Assembly: GCA_937907605.1 (NCBI GenBank)
Contig: CALCYI010000060.1
Coordinates: 1 to 64,000, forward strand
Direction of reading: 5' to 3'
DNA from: an uncultured Clostridia bacterium
Lineage (GTDB): Bacteria; Bacillota; Clostridia; Oscillospirales; Acutalibacteraceae
Length of the DNA stretch: 64,000 nt
This document shows, in pieces, positions 34,330-43,778 of this stretch; positions within the stretch are counted from its first letter, which is position 1, and every line of letters starts with the position of its first letter. Below the pieces are notes generated by a model. That model ran no database searches, had not been told where the DNA came from, and saw nothing but the letters and a program-made list of their open reading frames with translations. The position numbers were made by a program, and so were the translations under genes.

Positions 34330-35823
34330 TTATCCTTTTACGTTCGAAAGCTTCTGGTTTGAATCAGCCTTCAGGTACTGCTTATAGCCGTATTTTTTCT
34401 TTACTGCCTTAAGCGTGTAATTAACCTTTCCGCACGCGAGATTTGCAATAAATTTGCAAGCCGGAGTTCCGTAATGGAACTGAGTGTGAATAACATTTCT
34501 TATATACCAGGTGCTGTTGGGAAGTACGGAGGTTTTGGAATTAATCACTTTGTCGGGAGAAACGTACTTGCCCTTTGCGTTCTTGCCCTTAAGCTTCTTG
34601 CCAAACGCCGCAACGGTAGCGCCGCCCGAGGCGTACTTAACGTCGATAAGACCGTCGGTCTGGTTCCATACCTTAGAAGTTGCGGGGATACCCATAGTGC
34701 CGTAGTTTACGATAATGGCAACCTGAGCGCCCTTTTTCTTAACGTATTTGATATTGCTTCTAAATCTGCCCTGTACCTTATGATAAGCCGAAATCTTCTT
34801 ATAAAGTCCGCTGTTCTTATCAAGGAAGCCTATTGAGGTCATATTCTTTACGCAGGCGTCAAAATCGTTATATGCGATACATTCCCAGTATGCAGGACAG
34901 TTGCCTATCCAGCGCTTGAGCACTACGTTGAAGAACTGATTTCTCAGCTTAGGAGTTGAGGCTATCTTATTGAGATTATCCGCAAGATAGCCGATTCTTA
35001 CGTCAGCAAGCGCTCCTACAAGCTTGAAGGTAGTTGACTGGGAGCCGCCGTCGAAAGCAGTTTCCATATGCTTGATATACTGCATAACGGTTTTCTTATC
35101 AAACTTAATGTCAAACCTTAAGAGCCTTGCTACATCAACGCCCATAATAGCGGGGTTAATATAGAGATAGCGCGCAACGTCATTCTGTGACTTATATGCG
35201 TCCATATATGACGAAAGCACAGCGCCGCCGAGGGAAACGCCGACAAGCGTAACCTTCTTAACCTTAGCCCTTTTCTTTACGATATTTACAAGTCCCTTGA
35301 GCCTTTTAGCGTTTTCACGCACGTCAAGACGCCAGTCATAGTTGAAGCAGTAAACGTTCTTTGCGCCGATTTTTTCGCACATCTGGCGAGCCATAGCTCT
35401 TTCGGAGTTGTCGCCGTTCTGCCAGAAATCCTTATGGTTAGCGAGGGAATCAGTCCAGTAATTAACGATACCCTGCCCCGCCTGAGCGTTGCCGTCCTTG
35501 GTACAGTTAATCTTCGTGCTCTCAAAATAGTCGCCGAGCTTCTTGAACAAAGCGTCGTAGTCAACGCTCTTCTGATTAGAGAGGAGCTTGATAGCCTCGG
35601 CTAAGATACCGTCGCCCGTAAGAAGCGATTTAACGTCAAGTCCGTAGGCGGCTACCTTAGCCTCGCTGTCGGTTCCGACATCGTTATAAATATCATTTGC
35701 GCCGAGACCGTGTACGAGAATAACGGGAGTTACCGTATTCTTAGCATAGGCGATGCTCGTTGAGGAAAAGACCATAACAAAAGCAAGCACTACACTAAAT
35801 ACTTTTAATAAATGCTTTTTCAT
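34330..35823 (-). CDS. Exported LCAT-like alpha/beta-hydrolase
   Basis: The 497-residue protein has a signal peptide (MKKHLLKVFSVVLAFVMVFS to AYA) and an alpha/beta-hydrolase fold. VILVHGLGAND is the oxyanion strand, YDWRLD is an LCAT-family marker, and the nucleophile elbow is LVGVSLGGAVLS near residue 196. The likely catalytic His is in VIHTQFHYG near the C-terminus. LCAT relatives are acyltransferases or phospholipases acting on lipids; the exact substrate is open. AGGTG places the start at ATG 35823, although an earlier in-frame ATG overlaps the GH3 stop (TAATG). It is co-transcribed with the GH3 enzyme. Confidence 0.82.
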   Translation of the reverse strand: MKKHLLKVFSVVLAFVMVFSSTSIAYAKNTVTPVILVHGLGANDIYNDVGTDSEAKVAAYGLDVKSLLTGDGILAEAIKLLSNQKSVDYDALFKKLGDYFESTKINCTKDGNAQAGQGIVNYWTDSLANHKDFWQNGDNSERAMARQMCEKIGAKNVYCFNYDWRLDVRENAKRLKGLVNIVKKRAKVKKVTLVGVSLGGAVLSSYMDAYKSQNDVARYLYINPAIMGVDVARLLRFDIKFDKKTVMQYIKHMETAFDGGSQSTTFKLVGALADVRIGYLADNLNKIASTPKLRNQFFNVVLKRWIGNCPAYWECIAYNDFDACVKNMTSIGFLDKNSGLYKKISAYHKVQGRFRSNIKYVKKKGAQVAIIVNYGTMGIPATSKVWNQTDGLIDVKYASGGATVAAFGKKLKGKNAKGKYVSPDKVINSKTSVLPNSTWYIRNVIHTQFHYGTPACKFIANLACGKVNYTLKAVKKKYGYKQYLKADSNQKLSNVKG

Positions 35824-35846
35824 TTTACTCACCTGTATCCTTTTCA

Positions 35847-38333
35847 TTAAATGGACTTCAGAAGCTTCGGAAGCTTTGCAATAGTCGCTCCGAGACGCCA
35901 GAAGATCCTGTTGAAGCCTACAAAACTTGACTTTCTGTCGTCAAGTATCATCATAAGTCCCTCAGCCTGTTTAGCCGAGAACGCGCCCATTGACATCGCG
36001 ATAAAGTTTCTGATAGGAATCTGGGTTGCCATGGCTGCAAGCATCTTGCCGTCGCCGTTTTCAGCGGAGCCCATCTTGCTCATAATCCACTCAATAAATC
36101 TGCAGATTCTTCCGCCCCACTTCGTATGTCTTGCGTCGTTAAGGCAGCAGTACTTGTCAATTTCTTTTTCGGTATCTATATCGGGGCTCGGAAGCTCGCC
36201 GTTTACGCTTCTGTAAACCGCGGCAAAGTCGTTCCTCGTAATACCTGCAACGTTATTGTAATAATTCGGTGCGGTCGCTCTGTAATCGGGAACCTCACCC
36301 TCAACAGTACCCTCAACGTAAACCTTTGCGCCGAGACGTATATCAGCCGAGGAAGCGCCTACGCCGATTGCGAAGTCGCCCGACTCAACGAACCAGCCGT
36401 TAGTATTTACATTAAAGAAGGCGAAGGCTCTCTTATCAAGCTCGATTGATACTTCCTTCTCTTCGCCCGCCTTAAGAAATACCTTCTTAAAGCCGCGGAG
36501 CTCCTTCTTAGGACGGTAAATCGTAGATTCTATATCTCCTACGTAAAGCTGAGCGATTTCAGCGCCTTCAACAGCGCCCGTGTTCTTAATCTTAAAGCTT
36601 ACGGTAAGGGTATCTGTATCCTTAATTCTGTCAGCGGAAAGCTTAATATCGCTGTATTCAAAGGTTGTGTAGGATAAGCCGTAGCCGAACGGGAATACGA
36701 TATCCTTGCCCGCAACGTCATAGTATCTGTAGCCGATAAATACGCTCTCTCTGTGCTCGGAGGTAACGGGACCGCCGGGATAGTTACCGAAGGTCGGGTT
36801 ATCCTCAAAGGAGGCGGGATAGGTTTCAGCGGTTTTACCCGACGGGTTAACAGCGCCGGTTAAAATCCTTGCGGTTGCGGAGCCCGTAGCCTGTCCGCCG
36901 AGACCTGAATTAAGAAGTCCCTTAACCTTTGAAAGCCACGGCATAAGTACAACGGAGCCGCCTGCGAGAACAACAACTGTATTCGGGTTAGCCTCTGCGA
37001 TTCTCTCGATAAGCGCGTTATGGCTTGACGGCATATTAATATCAAGTCTGTCATAGCCCTCGCCCTCGAACTCCTCGGTAAGACCTGCGAATACCAATGC
37101 TACGTCGGCGTTCTTTGCATTTTCAACCGCTTCTGCGAACAACTCCTCGTTAACCTCGTCCTTGCTCTTTTCATAGCCCTTTGAATATGTAAGGTCAACG
37201 CCAAGCTCTCTGAGCTTATCAAGCGCGTTGTCAAGCATTGTCGGATTGATAACCGATGAGCCTGCGCCCTGGAAGCGCGGCGACTCGGCAAGCTCGCCTA
37301 TAACTGCTACCTTCTGTCCTTCCTTAAGAGGAAGAATATTATCGTCGTTTTTAAGAAGCTGCATTGAGCCCTCTGCGATTTCCTGAGCTATTCTGTTATG
37401 CTCCTCGGGGTCAAAGGTGTGCTCGCTTTCAAGAGCGGGCTTTGATTTAACGATAAGGTCAACTACGGTGTCAACCCTCTCGTCAAGTACAGCCTCGTCA
37501 AGCTCGCCGCTCTGAACAGCCTTAATGATAAGCTTTGTATTAAGGTCGCCAGAGGACGGCATTTCAAGGTCCGTTCCGTTGATTAAGCCTGGAATACGGT
37601 CAACGGAAGCGCCCCAGTCGGTTACGATTAAGCCCTTGAAGCCCCACTCGTCGCGGAGAATTTCCTGCTGAGTATGATGATTTTCGGAAGCGTAAACGCC
37701 GTTGATTCTATTATACGCGTTCATTATCGTCCACGGCTGAGCCTCTTTAACCGCAATTTCAAAAGCAGGTAGATAAATCTCGCGCAGCGTTCTCTCGTCG
37801 ATAACCTCGTTGAGCACCATTCTGAACGCCTCCTGAGAGTTAGCGCAGAAATGCTTAAGCGAGGTGCCTACGCCCTTGGACTGCACGCCGTTGATAATAG
37901 CGGCGGAGCACTTACCCGCAAGGTACGGGTCCTCCGAGAAATACTCGAAATTACGTCCGCATACGGGAGCGCGCTTGATATTTGTACCGGGACCGAGAAT
38001 GGTCGAAACCTTTTCCTTAAGGCACTCCTGTCCCATCGCCTCGCCCTCTTTTCTCAGGAGGTCGGGGTCCCAGGAGCAAGCCGAGGTTGCTGCGGGTGGG
38101 AAACAGGTGGTCGGAACGGAATTGCCGAGACCGATACCGCCCTTTTTCTTTTCTCCCTCGGGCTCAACGTAGTCCTTGCCCTTCTGCTTACGCAGACCGT
38201 GAGGACCGTCGGTAATCATAATCTTAGGAAGTCCGAGCTCGGGCGCTTCCTCAAGGTGCCAGTAATCGTAGCCGGACACGAAAGCCGCTTTCTGCTCGAG
38301 ACTCATTTTTTCAATAATCTCAGGGTGTTTCAT
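35847..38333 (-). CDS. Family 3 glycoside hydrolase (beta-glucosidase type)
   Basis: The 828-residue protein has a GH3 N-terminal barrel (about 1-300) with GLIVTDWGASVD holding the catalytic Asp. A C-terminal alpha/beta domain (about 320-530) and a fibronectin-like domain (about 565-635) follow. The last 160 residues are an extra region after the usual GH3 end and are not recognised. No signal peptide is present, so it probably acts in the cytoplasm on short imported sugars. GH3 members also include beta-xylosidases and N-acetylglucosaminidases. Its own promoter lies at 38372-38400. Confidence 0.92.
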   Translation of the reverse strand: MKHPEIIEKMSLEQKAAFVSGYDYWHLEEAPELGLPKIMITDGPHGLRKQKGKDYVEPEGEKKKGGIGLGNSVPTTCFPPAATSACSWDPDLLRKEGEAMGQECLKEKVSTILGPGTNIKRAPVCGRNFEYFSEDPYLAGKCSAAIINGVQSKGVGTSLKHFCANSQEAFRMVLNEVIDERTLREIYLPAFEIAVKEAQPWTIMNAYNRINGVYASENHHTQQEILRDEWGFKGLIVTDWGASVDRIPGLINGTDLEMPSSGDLNTKLIIKAVQSGELDEAVLDERVDTVVDLIVKSKPALESEHTFDPEEHNRIAQEIAEGSMQLLKNDDNILPLKEGQKVAVIGELAESPRFQGAGSSVINPTMLDNALDKLRELGVDLTYSKGYEKSKDEVNEELFAEAVENAKNADVALVFAGLTEEFEGEGYDRLDINMPSSHNALIERIAEANPNTVVVLAGGSVVLMPWLSKVKGLLNSGLGGQATGSATARILTGAVNPSGKTAETYPASFEDNPTFGNYPGGPVTSEHRESVFIGYRYYDVAGKDIVFPFGYGLSYTTFEYSDIKLSADRIKDTDTLTVSFKIKNTGAVEGAEIAQLYVGDIESTIYRPKKELRGFKKVFLKAGEEKEVSIELDKRAFAFFNVNTNGWFVESGDFAIGVGASSADIRLGAKVYVEGTVEGEVPDYRATAPNYYNNVAGITRNDFAAVYRSVNGELPSPDIDTEKEIDKYCCLNDARHTKWGGRICRFIEWIMSKMGSAENGDGKMLAAMATQIPIRNFIAMSMGAFSAKQAEGLMMILDDRKSSFVGFNRIFWRLGATIAKLPKLLKSI

Positions 38334-38371
38334 AAAAAACTCCTTTCAATACATATAATAATTCAGTAAAT

Positions 38372-38400
38372 ATTATACAATAAAATAAATCATTTGTCAC
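38372..38400 (-). promoter_or_regulatory. Sigma-A promoter of the GH3/LCAT-like operon
   Basis: On the minus strand GTGACA (38400-38395), a 17-base spacer and TATAAT (38377-38372). An AAAGGAG ribosome binding site precedes the GH3 ATG. Confidence 0.75.
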
Positions 38401-38423
38401 TAATTTTTATTAAAAAAGCTAAA

Positions 38424-39020
38424 TTAATTATAATTAAGAAAAACCATACCGCCCTTTTTCATTTTTCCCGTATTCCAGAGCGCATCGAAGTCAAGCCATT
38501 CGTACGTGCTGTACGTTACGGCTTTTACCTTAAGCGCGCCGTTAGTATCGTCATAGCCGTTAATAATAAACCAGTGCCACTCATAATCCTTAAAACGCTT
38601 GTCCGAGTGATACAGGCAGAGATAGGCAACGGGTCTACCGCCGTCTATCTGAGAAATTAACGCTCCCCTCGCCTCTTCATAGCTTTTACTTCCCTCTAAG
38701 CCCGAAAGAGTGACGCGACTTTCTTTGTCCTTAAGATATTCATAGAAGCCGTCGATATAAATATCAAGGCTGTCAATGCCCGACATTCTCGGGTGAAGAT
38801 AAGGCTTCATAATATCCCCGAAGGAAATATATTTCTCCTTCGTAACGCTCTTAGCCTCGAACGGACAGAGCTTTGTACCCTTATACAAGTCGGAATAAAT
38901 ACATAGCTCTATCGCGGTTTCAGCCGCGCAGCCGCCTATTCTCATCATAAAGCCGTTGAACCATTCCTGATTTCCGCCGTAGGAGGCGCCAATATTATAA
39001 TGAGGGAGTTCCTTTTTCAT
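38424..39020 (-). CDS. C39-like cysteine-peptidase-fold protein
   Basis: The 198-residue protein resembles peptidase_C39_2-type domains. It has Gln in GGNQEWF, a Cys-helix IGGCAAETAIELC near residue 30, and a His segment EWHWFIINGYDD near residue 150, the usual catalytic order. The normal Cys motif (GxCGPT) is altered to GGCAAET. No signal peptide is present when started at ATG 39020, which a GGTGA site six bases upstream supports. It is the last gene of a five-gene minus operon. Activity and target are unknown. Confidence 0.65.
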   Translation of the reverse strand: MKKELPHYNIGASYGGNQEWFNGFMMRIGGCAAETAIELCIYSDLYKGTKLCPFEAKSVTKEKYISFGDIMKPYLHPRMSGIDSLDIYIDGFYEYLKDKESRVTLSGLEGSKSYEEARGALISQIDGGRPVAYLCLYHSDKRFKDYEWHWFIINGYDDTNGALKVKAVTYSTYEWLDFDALWNTGKMKKGGMVFLNYN

Positions 39021-39048
39021 ACACATCACCGAGGAAATTTTATCACAC

Positions 39049-39534
39049 TCAGTACTTAAATTCAATCTCAATATTCGCGTCGGGTATTGAAAGGGACTTC
39101 ATCTTGTTGTTTTTAGACTGAATGAGAGTAAAGGTGCCGATACTCGTTTTTCCTTTTATAACGAAGTCCTCGTCCTTAACATAGGAATTGACTTTTTCAA
39201 GGGCTTCGAGATATGAAAACACCTCGTAAAGAAGTATCGCGGGATTGGTTGAATCAAGGCTGCTTTTATCAAAGCTTTTTACAAAATCGCCCTGAGTGAA
39301 GGTTACCGTTTTACCGTCGCAGCTTATCGTCATACCCGCGGCATACGACGAAAGAGGCGTAATGAAAACGCCCTCCTCATTCCTCACAATCCTCGCGTCA
39401 TAAGAAAAATCCCCCGTTTTATAAACTGCATTCAAATCAAACTGAGTCTGTAAAACAGGGGTATAGGTCTTTGCCGAACAACCCGCAAAAGCCGAAAAAA
39501 GTATTAAAATTACAAGAAAATATGTACGCTTCAA
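39049..39534 (-). CDS. Small lipoprotein of unknown function
   Basis: The 161-residue protein has a lipoprotein signal (MKRTYFLVILILFSAFAGC) with lipobox FAGC and a mature part rich in beta strands. GTG 39543 opens the frame, but it overlaps GGAG of the ribosome binding site; TTG 39534, eight bases beyond it, fits better and gives a cleaner signal peptide. No family is recognised. The fold may be an LppX/LolA-like beta sheet, which is only a guess. It lies between nnr and the C39-like gene. Confidence 0.7.
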   Translation of the reverse strand: MKRTYFLVILILFSAFAGCSAKTYTPVLQTQFDLNAVYKTGDFSYDARIVRNEEGVFITPLSSYAAGMTISCDGKTVTFTQGDFVKSFDKSSLDSTNPAILLYEVFSYLEALEKVNSYVKDEDFVIKGKTSIGTFTLIQSKNNKMKSLSIPDANIEIEFKY

Positions 39535-39548
39535 AAAAACCACTCCGA

Positions 39549-41048
39549 CTATTCAAAGTCAGACATTAAAGCACCGAGCTGTTCTGTCATATCACAGACA
39601 AGCATCCCTCTTTTGCTTTTTATTTGAGCGCACAAATCGCCGCATAAGCCATGGATATATACAGCCGCCTTAGCCGCGTCGAAGGGCGAGAGCCCCTGTG
39701 CAACGAGGGCACCTATCATACCCGAGAGCATATCGCCGCTTCCGCCCATAGCCATTCCGGGATTACCGGTAGTATTTACAAACACGCTGTATCCGTCCGT
39801 AACAACGGTATTTGCACCTTTTAATACAAGGATAATTTTGTTCTCCTTAGCAAAATCCGCAGCAAACTCTATTCTGCTCTCCTGTATCTCGGCAACCTGC
39901 TTTGATATGAGCCTTGCCATCTCGCCGGGATGGGGCGTAAGAACAATCGGCACTTTAATCTCCTTAAGAATAGATATGCTCTCTTTTATGCAATTTATAC
40001 CGTCCGCGTCCAAAATTACGGGACATTTCGCTCCTCTTAGTACCGCCTCGGTGATTTCGCGGGTGTCGTCGTTAACGCCCATACCACAGCCGAGCACGAT
40101 ACTGTCAGCCCAGTCGGTATCAGAGAGTATTCCCGCCGCAGCGTATTTTGAGAAGGTCCCCTCCTCATTATTAAGAACGGGGTTAAAAATCGGCTGTGTG
40201 AGGTGGGAAGCAACGAGCGGATACGCAGTTTCGGGAACGGTTACCTTAACAAGCCCCGCGCCCGAGCGAAGCGCAGCCTCGGCAGCGATAACCGCCGCGC
40301 CGAACATTTTATAGCTTCCGCAGATATTGAGCTGATGTCCAAAGTCGCCCTTGTTGGCGTTCTTATCGCGGTTTTTAAACATTGCCTTTACGTCTGATTT
40401 TTCAATAGTGTTGACGTATTCGCCCTCATAGCAGTCCTCGGGAATACCGATATTAACCGTTACCGTCTCTCCGCAGTATGAGTTAGCAGGTGGAAGAATA
40501 TGACAATATTTAAGCGTTGAAATTGCAATAGTGAAATCAGCTTTTATACAGTTTGCACACACCTTTCCCGTCGTAGCGTCCGTACCGCTCGGCGTATCGA
40601 CCGAAATAACCGTCGCGCCCGAAGCGTTGACCGCCTCAAAAACCTTATCAAAAGGCGCTCTCGGCTCGCCGTGGAAGCCGATACCGAAAATGCAGTCCAC
40701 GATATAATCGCAGTCAGTAAAATCAAGACTTTGAGTTACCTCAACTCCCGAGGAGATAGCCTCGTTATAATACTTTAGCGGCTCAGCAATGCTCGGCTCC
40801 TTATCGCACAATACAATTTTCGCATCCGCTCCGTAACACCATAAAAGCCGCGCAATTACAAAGCCGTCGCCCGCGTTCTTACCGTTACCGCAGAGCACGA
40901 GCACGCGCTTATTTACCATATCGTATTTTTCAGTCATCGCCTCAAAGCAGGCTGTGCCCGCTCTCAACATCAGCTCCGCTTCGGTTGAATAGTCCTCAAA
41001 GCATTTCTGCTCAACCCTGCGGATTTCATCTGCTGTCAGTATTCTCAT
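39549..41048 (-). CDS. nnr: Bifunctional NAD(P)H-hydrate epimerase/dehydratase
   Basis: The 499-residue protein repairs NADH and NADPH hydrates formed by heat or GAPDH. The N-terminal half (about 1-215) is the YjeF epimerase with VLCGNGKNAGDGFVIARLL near residue 51. The C-terminal half (about 225-495) is the ADP-dependent dehydratase with VLTPHPGEMARL, NTTGNPGMAMGGSGDMLSG and AVYIHGLCGD. Both halves look intact. Its ATG overlaps the upstream phospholipase-like gene by four bases. Confidence 0.96.
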   Translation of the reverse strand: MRILTADEIRRVEQKCFEDYSTEAELMLRAGTACFEAMTEKYDMVNKRVLVLCGNGKNAGDGFVIARLLWCYGADAKIVLCDKEPSIAEPLKYYNEAISSGVEVTQSLDFTDCDYIVDCIFGIGFHGEPRAPFDKVFEAVNASGATVISVDTPSGTDATTGKVCANCIKADFTIAISTLKYCHILPPANSYCGETVTVNIGIPEDCYEGEYVNTIEKSDVKAMFKNRDKNANKGDFGHQLNICGSYKMFGAAVIAAEAALRSGAGLVKVTVPETAYPLVASHLTQPIFNPVLNNEEGTFSKYAAAGILSDTDWADSIVLGCGMGVNDDTREITEAVLRGAKCPVILDADGINCIKESISILKEIKVPIVLTPHPGEMARLISKQVAEIQESRIEFAADFAKENKIILVLKGANTVVTDGYSVFVNTTGNPGMAMGGSGDMLSGMIGALVAQGLSPFDAAKAAVYIHGLCGDLCAQIKSKRGMLVCDMTEQLGALMSDFE

Positions 41049-41731
41049 ATTTGCTCCGGTATTTTATCAATTTCGTTTATAATTCCTCTGTTCTTCAAAT
41101 CTTTCATTAATTCTCTGCTTACCTCATCCACAAAATCGCTCATTATCTGAGGAGTCAGGTAGCAGTATTCAATTTCTTTCGGTTTATTCACTGTATAATG
41201 CTTAACAATATTTTTCATCTGCCGTGAAATTTCATCGTTTTTATACCATTCGGGATAGGCTTCATTCCACCCGTTATAACTCTTAAACAGTTCAAATGAA
41301 GGGCTGTCATTTGCAGCAAAATACAGGAAATCAATATTATTCCTCTCGGCTGCAACGGTTTTTCTTACTTCCTCATTATACCTGAAATCACCATAGGTCA
41401 TTTCAATAGGAAGGAACAGTTTGTTTGCATAATAGCAGTCAGCAAACAGGTGGATATAATAGCCGATATAGAATGATTTTTTCTTGATATCGGTTTCGTT
41501 TTTGATATATGTGTCGTAGATATAATTATAATCGCAGTCCATCTTTTTGGAATAGTAATAATCCTTTGTAAAATGCGTTTCGCCTGTCGGCGGAAGATAA
41601 GCTCCGTGGTCACTATCGGGAATACCGCAATCAGGTGCAATATTGCCAATGATAAAATACCGGGTATTCAGCGTTTTCAAGTGCGGCAACAGCTTATCCG
41701 CTATTCTGAAATGATTAGCCCAAGTCGGCAT
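41045..41731 (-). CDS. Zinc-dependent phospholipase C-like protein
   Basis: The 228-residue protein has the layout of the zinc-dependent phospholipase C/S1-P1 fold. It starts with WANHFRIADKLL, then GNIAPDCGIPDSD near residue 29, THFTKDYYYSKK near residue 53, and YYIHLFADCYYANKLF near residue 92. The spread of His and Asp residues fits a metal site. There is no signal peptide, unlike secreted phospholipases, so a cytoplasmic role is likely. It overlaps ydcF by 17 bases and nnr by four. Confidence 0.75.
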   Translation of the reverse strand: MPTWANHFRIADKLLPHLKTLNTRYFIIGNIAPDCGIPDSDHGAYLPPTGETHFTKDYYYSKKMDCDYNYIYDTYIKNETDIKKKSFYIGYYIHLFADCYYANKLFLPIEMTYGDFRYNEEVRKTVAAERNNIDFLYFAANDSPSFELFKSYNGWNEAYPEWYKNDEISRQMKNIVKHYTVNKPKEIEYCYLTPQIMSDFVDEVSRELMKDLKNRGIINEIDKIPEQI

Positions 41732-42293
41732 AGTGTTCTCCTGTTTGTTCTTCTATTCTTTTGATTTCGCCCATTACTCGCTCTCTGCCGTATTCGGTTT
41801 GATACCAATTATCCTTGCTGATACCGAAGCCGTCAAAGGAAACAACTGTAAAATCCAAATTGGGAAAATACATTTGATAGAGCAAAAGGCAGCGCTTTGC
41901 GTGAAAAGATTTACATACAATCAGAGCTTTGCTGATAGATAATTTGTTTTCATCAACAACACGCCTTGCATATTCAGCATTTTGTTTGGTATAACCCGAC
42001 TCGTTTTCACCGTAAATATCGCTTTCATTAACACCATTTTTTATCAGAATATCTTTATAGAAATCGTATTCCGTTTCATATTCGGGAAGAGGAAAACAAT
42101 CACGCTTTACGCTATACTTTCCGCCTATAATGACTTTATCGGCATATTCATTTTTATATAATTCCGCAGCAAGTTCGGCTGCTTCGGGTAGAGAGCCACC
42201 GACAACAAATATTACATCTGCTTTTCGTGGCGATTTTCCTATAAATATGTAATCTGCAATATCAGTATAACTACTATTCGACTCACAAAACAT
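41715..42293 (-). CDS. YdcF/DUF218-family protein
   Basis: The 192-residue protein has the DUF218 Rossmann-like fold: ADVIFVVGGSLPEAAELAAEL near residue 24, VIIGGKYS, NESGYTKQNAEYARRVV near residue 95 and ALIVCKSFHAKRCLLLYQ near residue 120. Some relatives bind S-adenosylmethionine or act in envelope polymer steps; no activity is assured. Unlike SanA/ElyC it has no membrane anchor. GGTGA five bases before ATG 42293 sets the start. It heads a five-gene operon. Confidence 0.82.
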   Translation of the reverse strand: MFCESNSSYTDIADYIFIGKSPRKADVIFVVGGSLPEAAELAAELYKNEYADKVIIGGKYSVKRDCFPLPEYETEYDFYKDILIKNGVNESDIYGENESGYTKQNAEYARRVVDENKLSISKALIVCKSFHAKRCLLLYQMYFPNLDFTVVSFDGFGISKDNWYQTEYGRERVMGEIKRIEEQTGEHYADLG

Positions 42294-42309
42294 AATTATC
42301 ACCAAGAAT

Positions 42310-42338
42310 ATTTTATTACATTAGATACACAAGGTCAA
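42310..42338 (-). promoter_or_regulatory. Sigma-A promoter of the ydcF-nnr operon
   Basis: TTGACC (42338-42333), a 17-base spacer and TAAAAT (42315-42310). The -35 box begins directly after the lipase terminator, so the two units abut. Confidence 0.75.
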
Positions 42339-42340
42339 TA

Positions 42341-42370
42341 AAAAAATCGGACGGGTTACACCGTCCGACC
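42341..42370 (-). terminator. Terminator of the secreted lipase
   Basis: TCGGACGG pairs with CCGTCCGA around loop region GTTACA. On the minus strand it is followed by TTTTTTTATT, 18 bases beyond the lipase stop. Confidence 0.9.
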
Positions 42371-42387
42371 TTATAAATGTTGTATTA

Positions 42388-43740
42388 TTATCCGCCGCAG
42401 TTTACGATATTGCTGAGCACTCCTCTGTAGAAGGAATGAGTGCTGCTTACAGTCTCATTTAACACGCCGCCGCAGAAGGTAAGATGGTCGCCGTCAACGA
42501 CGGGCATTACATACCATACGCCCTTCTTCTTTGCAGTAACGCCTACGTACGATGAGGTATGAGCGTCGTCAACTCTCTTGCCGTTCTCATAGTGGAACGG
42601 ATACTGGCCTGACTCAACGTTTACCATACCGTCGTTACGCTTCCAGCTTGCCGTATTTGCCTTGGTTTTTGTAGTAGTAACCTTGGTCTTATATGCACCG
42701 TAGCCGTCATAATAATAGCCTGCGGTAGTACCGCTGTAATTACAGATTGCTCTGCCTGAAATCTGGAACGGAGCCCACATACGAGCCGTCGGCTTATAGG
42801 TACCGAGAAGCGTTTTATAGGTACGGTCGCCGTAATATGAGAAATAATAAATATTATCCTGAAGCTCAAGGTTCTTATTCATATCAATCGCCTTGTCAAG
42901 AGCTAAATCCGCAAAGGCGTTATCGTTATGATTCATAAAGTCAGAATTAACGATTCTTGTATAAAGACTTTCAAGAGTGTCGTCGCTCTTTGTTACGATA
43001 CCGAAATGCTCAAGCTGGAAGTCATATAAGCCCTTGAGAGAGGTTACGCTGAGCGCCTTGCTTCCCGCCGTCATAAGCTCGCCAACTAAGTTAACAATGC
43101 TCGGTAATGCCTCGCATACTGTTGAACCGTTGCTCGGAGCTGCAAGGGTGGTAAGAGAATATACCCAATCCCTCTTTCCGCCTGTGAAGAGCGGTGAAAC
43201 CTCAAGACCGTTTGCCGACGCATAATCGCGCTCCTCAGCGCTGCCCTCAGCAAGAAGCTGGATAAGAAGACGGCTTGTTACTCCGCCGAAGCTGTGTCCA
43301 ACGAGGTTAATAGGATTGGAAGCGTTCCATTCCTTCTTCATAAGCCTTCCATAGCCGTTTGAGGTATAATCCCTGCCGTAGCGGTCGTGACCGTGAACAG
43401 CAGCGTGATATGCGCCGTAATCTGTTACCGTACCCTTAAGCTGTGCATAAAGCTCGCACGCTCTGTCCCAAGCGCTTGAGATAGGACCTACCGATGCCTC
43501 GTAACATTCGTTGCCGTAGCTTTCAATAAAACTGTCGATACTGCCTGAGGTGTAGCCCCAGTACTGGATAATGGAGTTAATGTCATCGTATTCGCCGAAG
43601 CCCGCAAGACCGTGAACCAATACGATGGGGTGCTTAGCAGCATATTTTGATGTAGCCGCTGAAGCAGGCATAATGCTGACTGAGATTAAAAGAACCAGAG
43701 TCAGCACAAATGAAATGAACTTAGTTAATGTCTTTTTCAT
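42388..43740 (-). CDS. Secreted lipase, staphylococcal/Bacillus I.5-I.6 type
   Basis: The 450-residue protein has a signal peptide (cleaved after about residue 28, ASA) and an alpha/beta-hydrolase domain. HPIVLVHGLAGFGEYD is the oxyanion region, AAVHGHDRYGRDY is a His/Asp-rich segment like the metal site of staphylococcal lipases, and LVGHSFGGVTSR near residue 148 is the nucleophile elbow. The catalytic His is likely in DGDHLTF near residue 428. Such enzymes cut triacylglycerols or phospholipids outside the cell. It is unrelated in sequence detail to the LCAT-like hydrolase nearby. Confidence 0.9.
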   Translation of the reverse strand: MKKTLTKFISFVLTLVLLISVSIMPASAATSKYAAKHPIVLVHGLAGFGEYDDINSIIQYWGYTSGSIDSFIESYGNECYEASVGPISSAWDRACELYAQLKGTVTDYGAYHAAVHGHDRYGRDYTSNGYGRLMKKEWNASNPINLVGHSFGGVTSRLLIQLLAEGSAEERDYASANGLEVSPLFTGGKRDWVYSLTTLAAPSNGSTVCEALPSIVNLVGELMTAGSKALSVTSLKGLYDFQLEHFGIVTKSDDTLESLYTRIVNSDFMNHNDNAFADLALDKAIDMNKNLELQDNIYYFSYYGDRTYKTLLGTYKPTARMWAPFQISGRAICNYSGTTAGYYYDGYGAYKTKVTTTKTKANTASWKRNDGMVNVESGQYPFHYENGKRVDDAHTSSYVGVTAKKKGVWYVMPVVDGDHLTFCGGVLNETVSSTHSFYRGVLSNIVNCGG

Positions 43741-43778
43741 AAATATACTCCTTTAAAATAGAATAATACAACATATTG

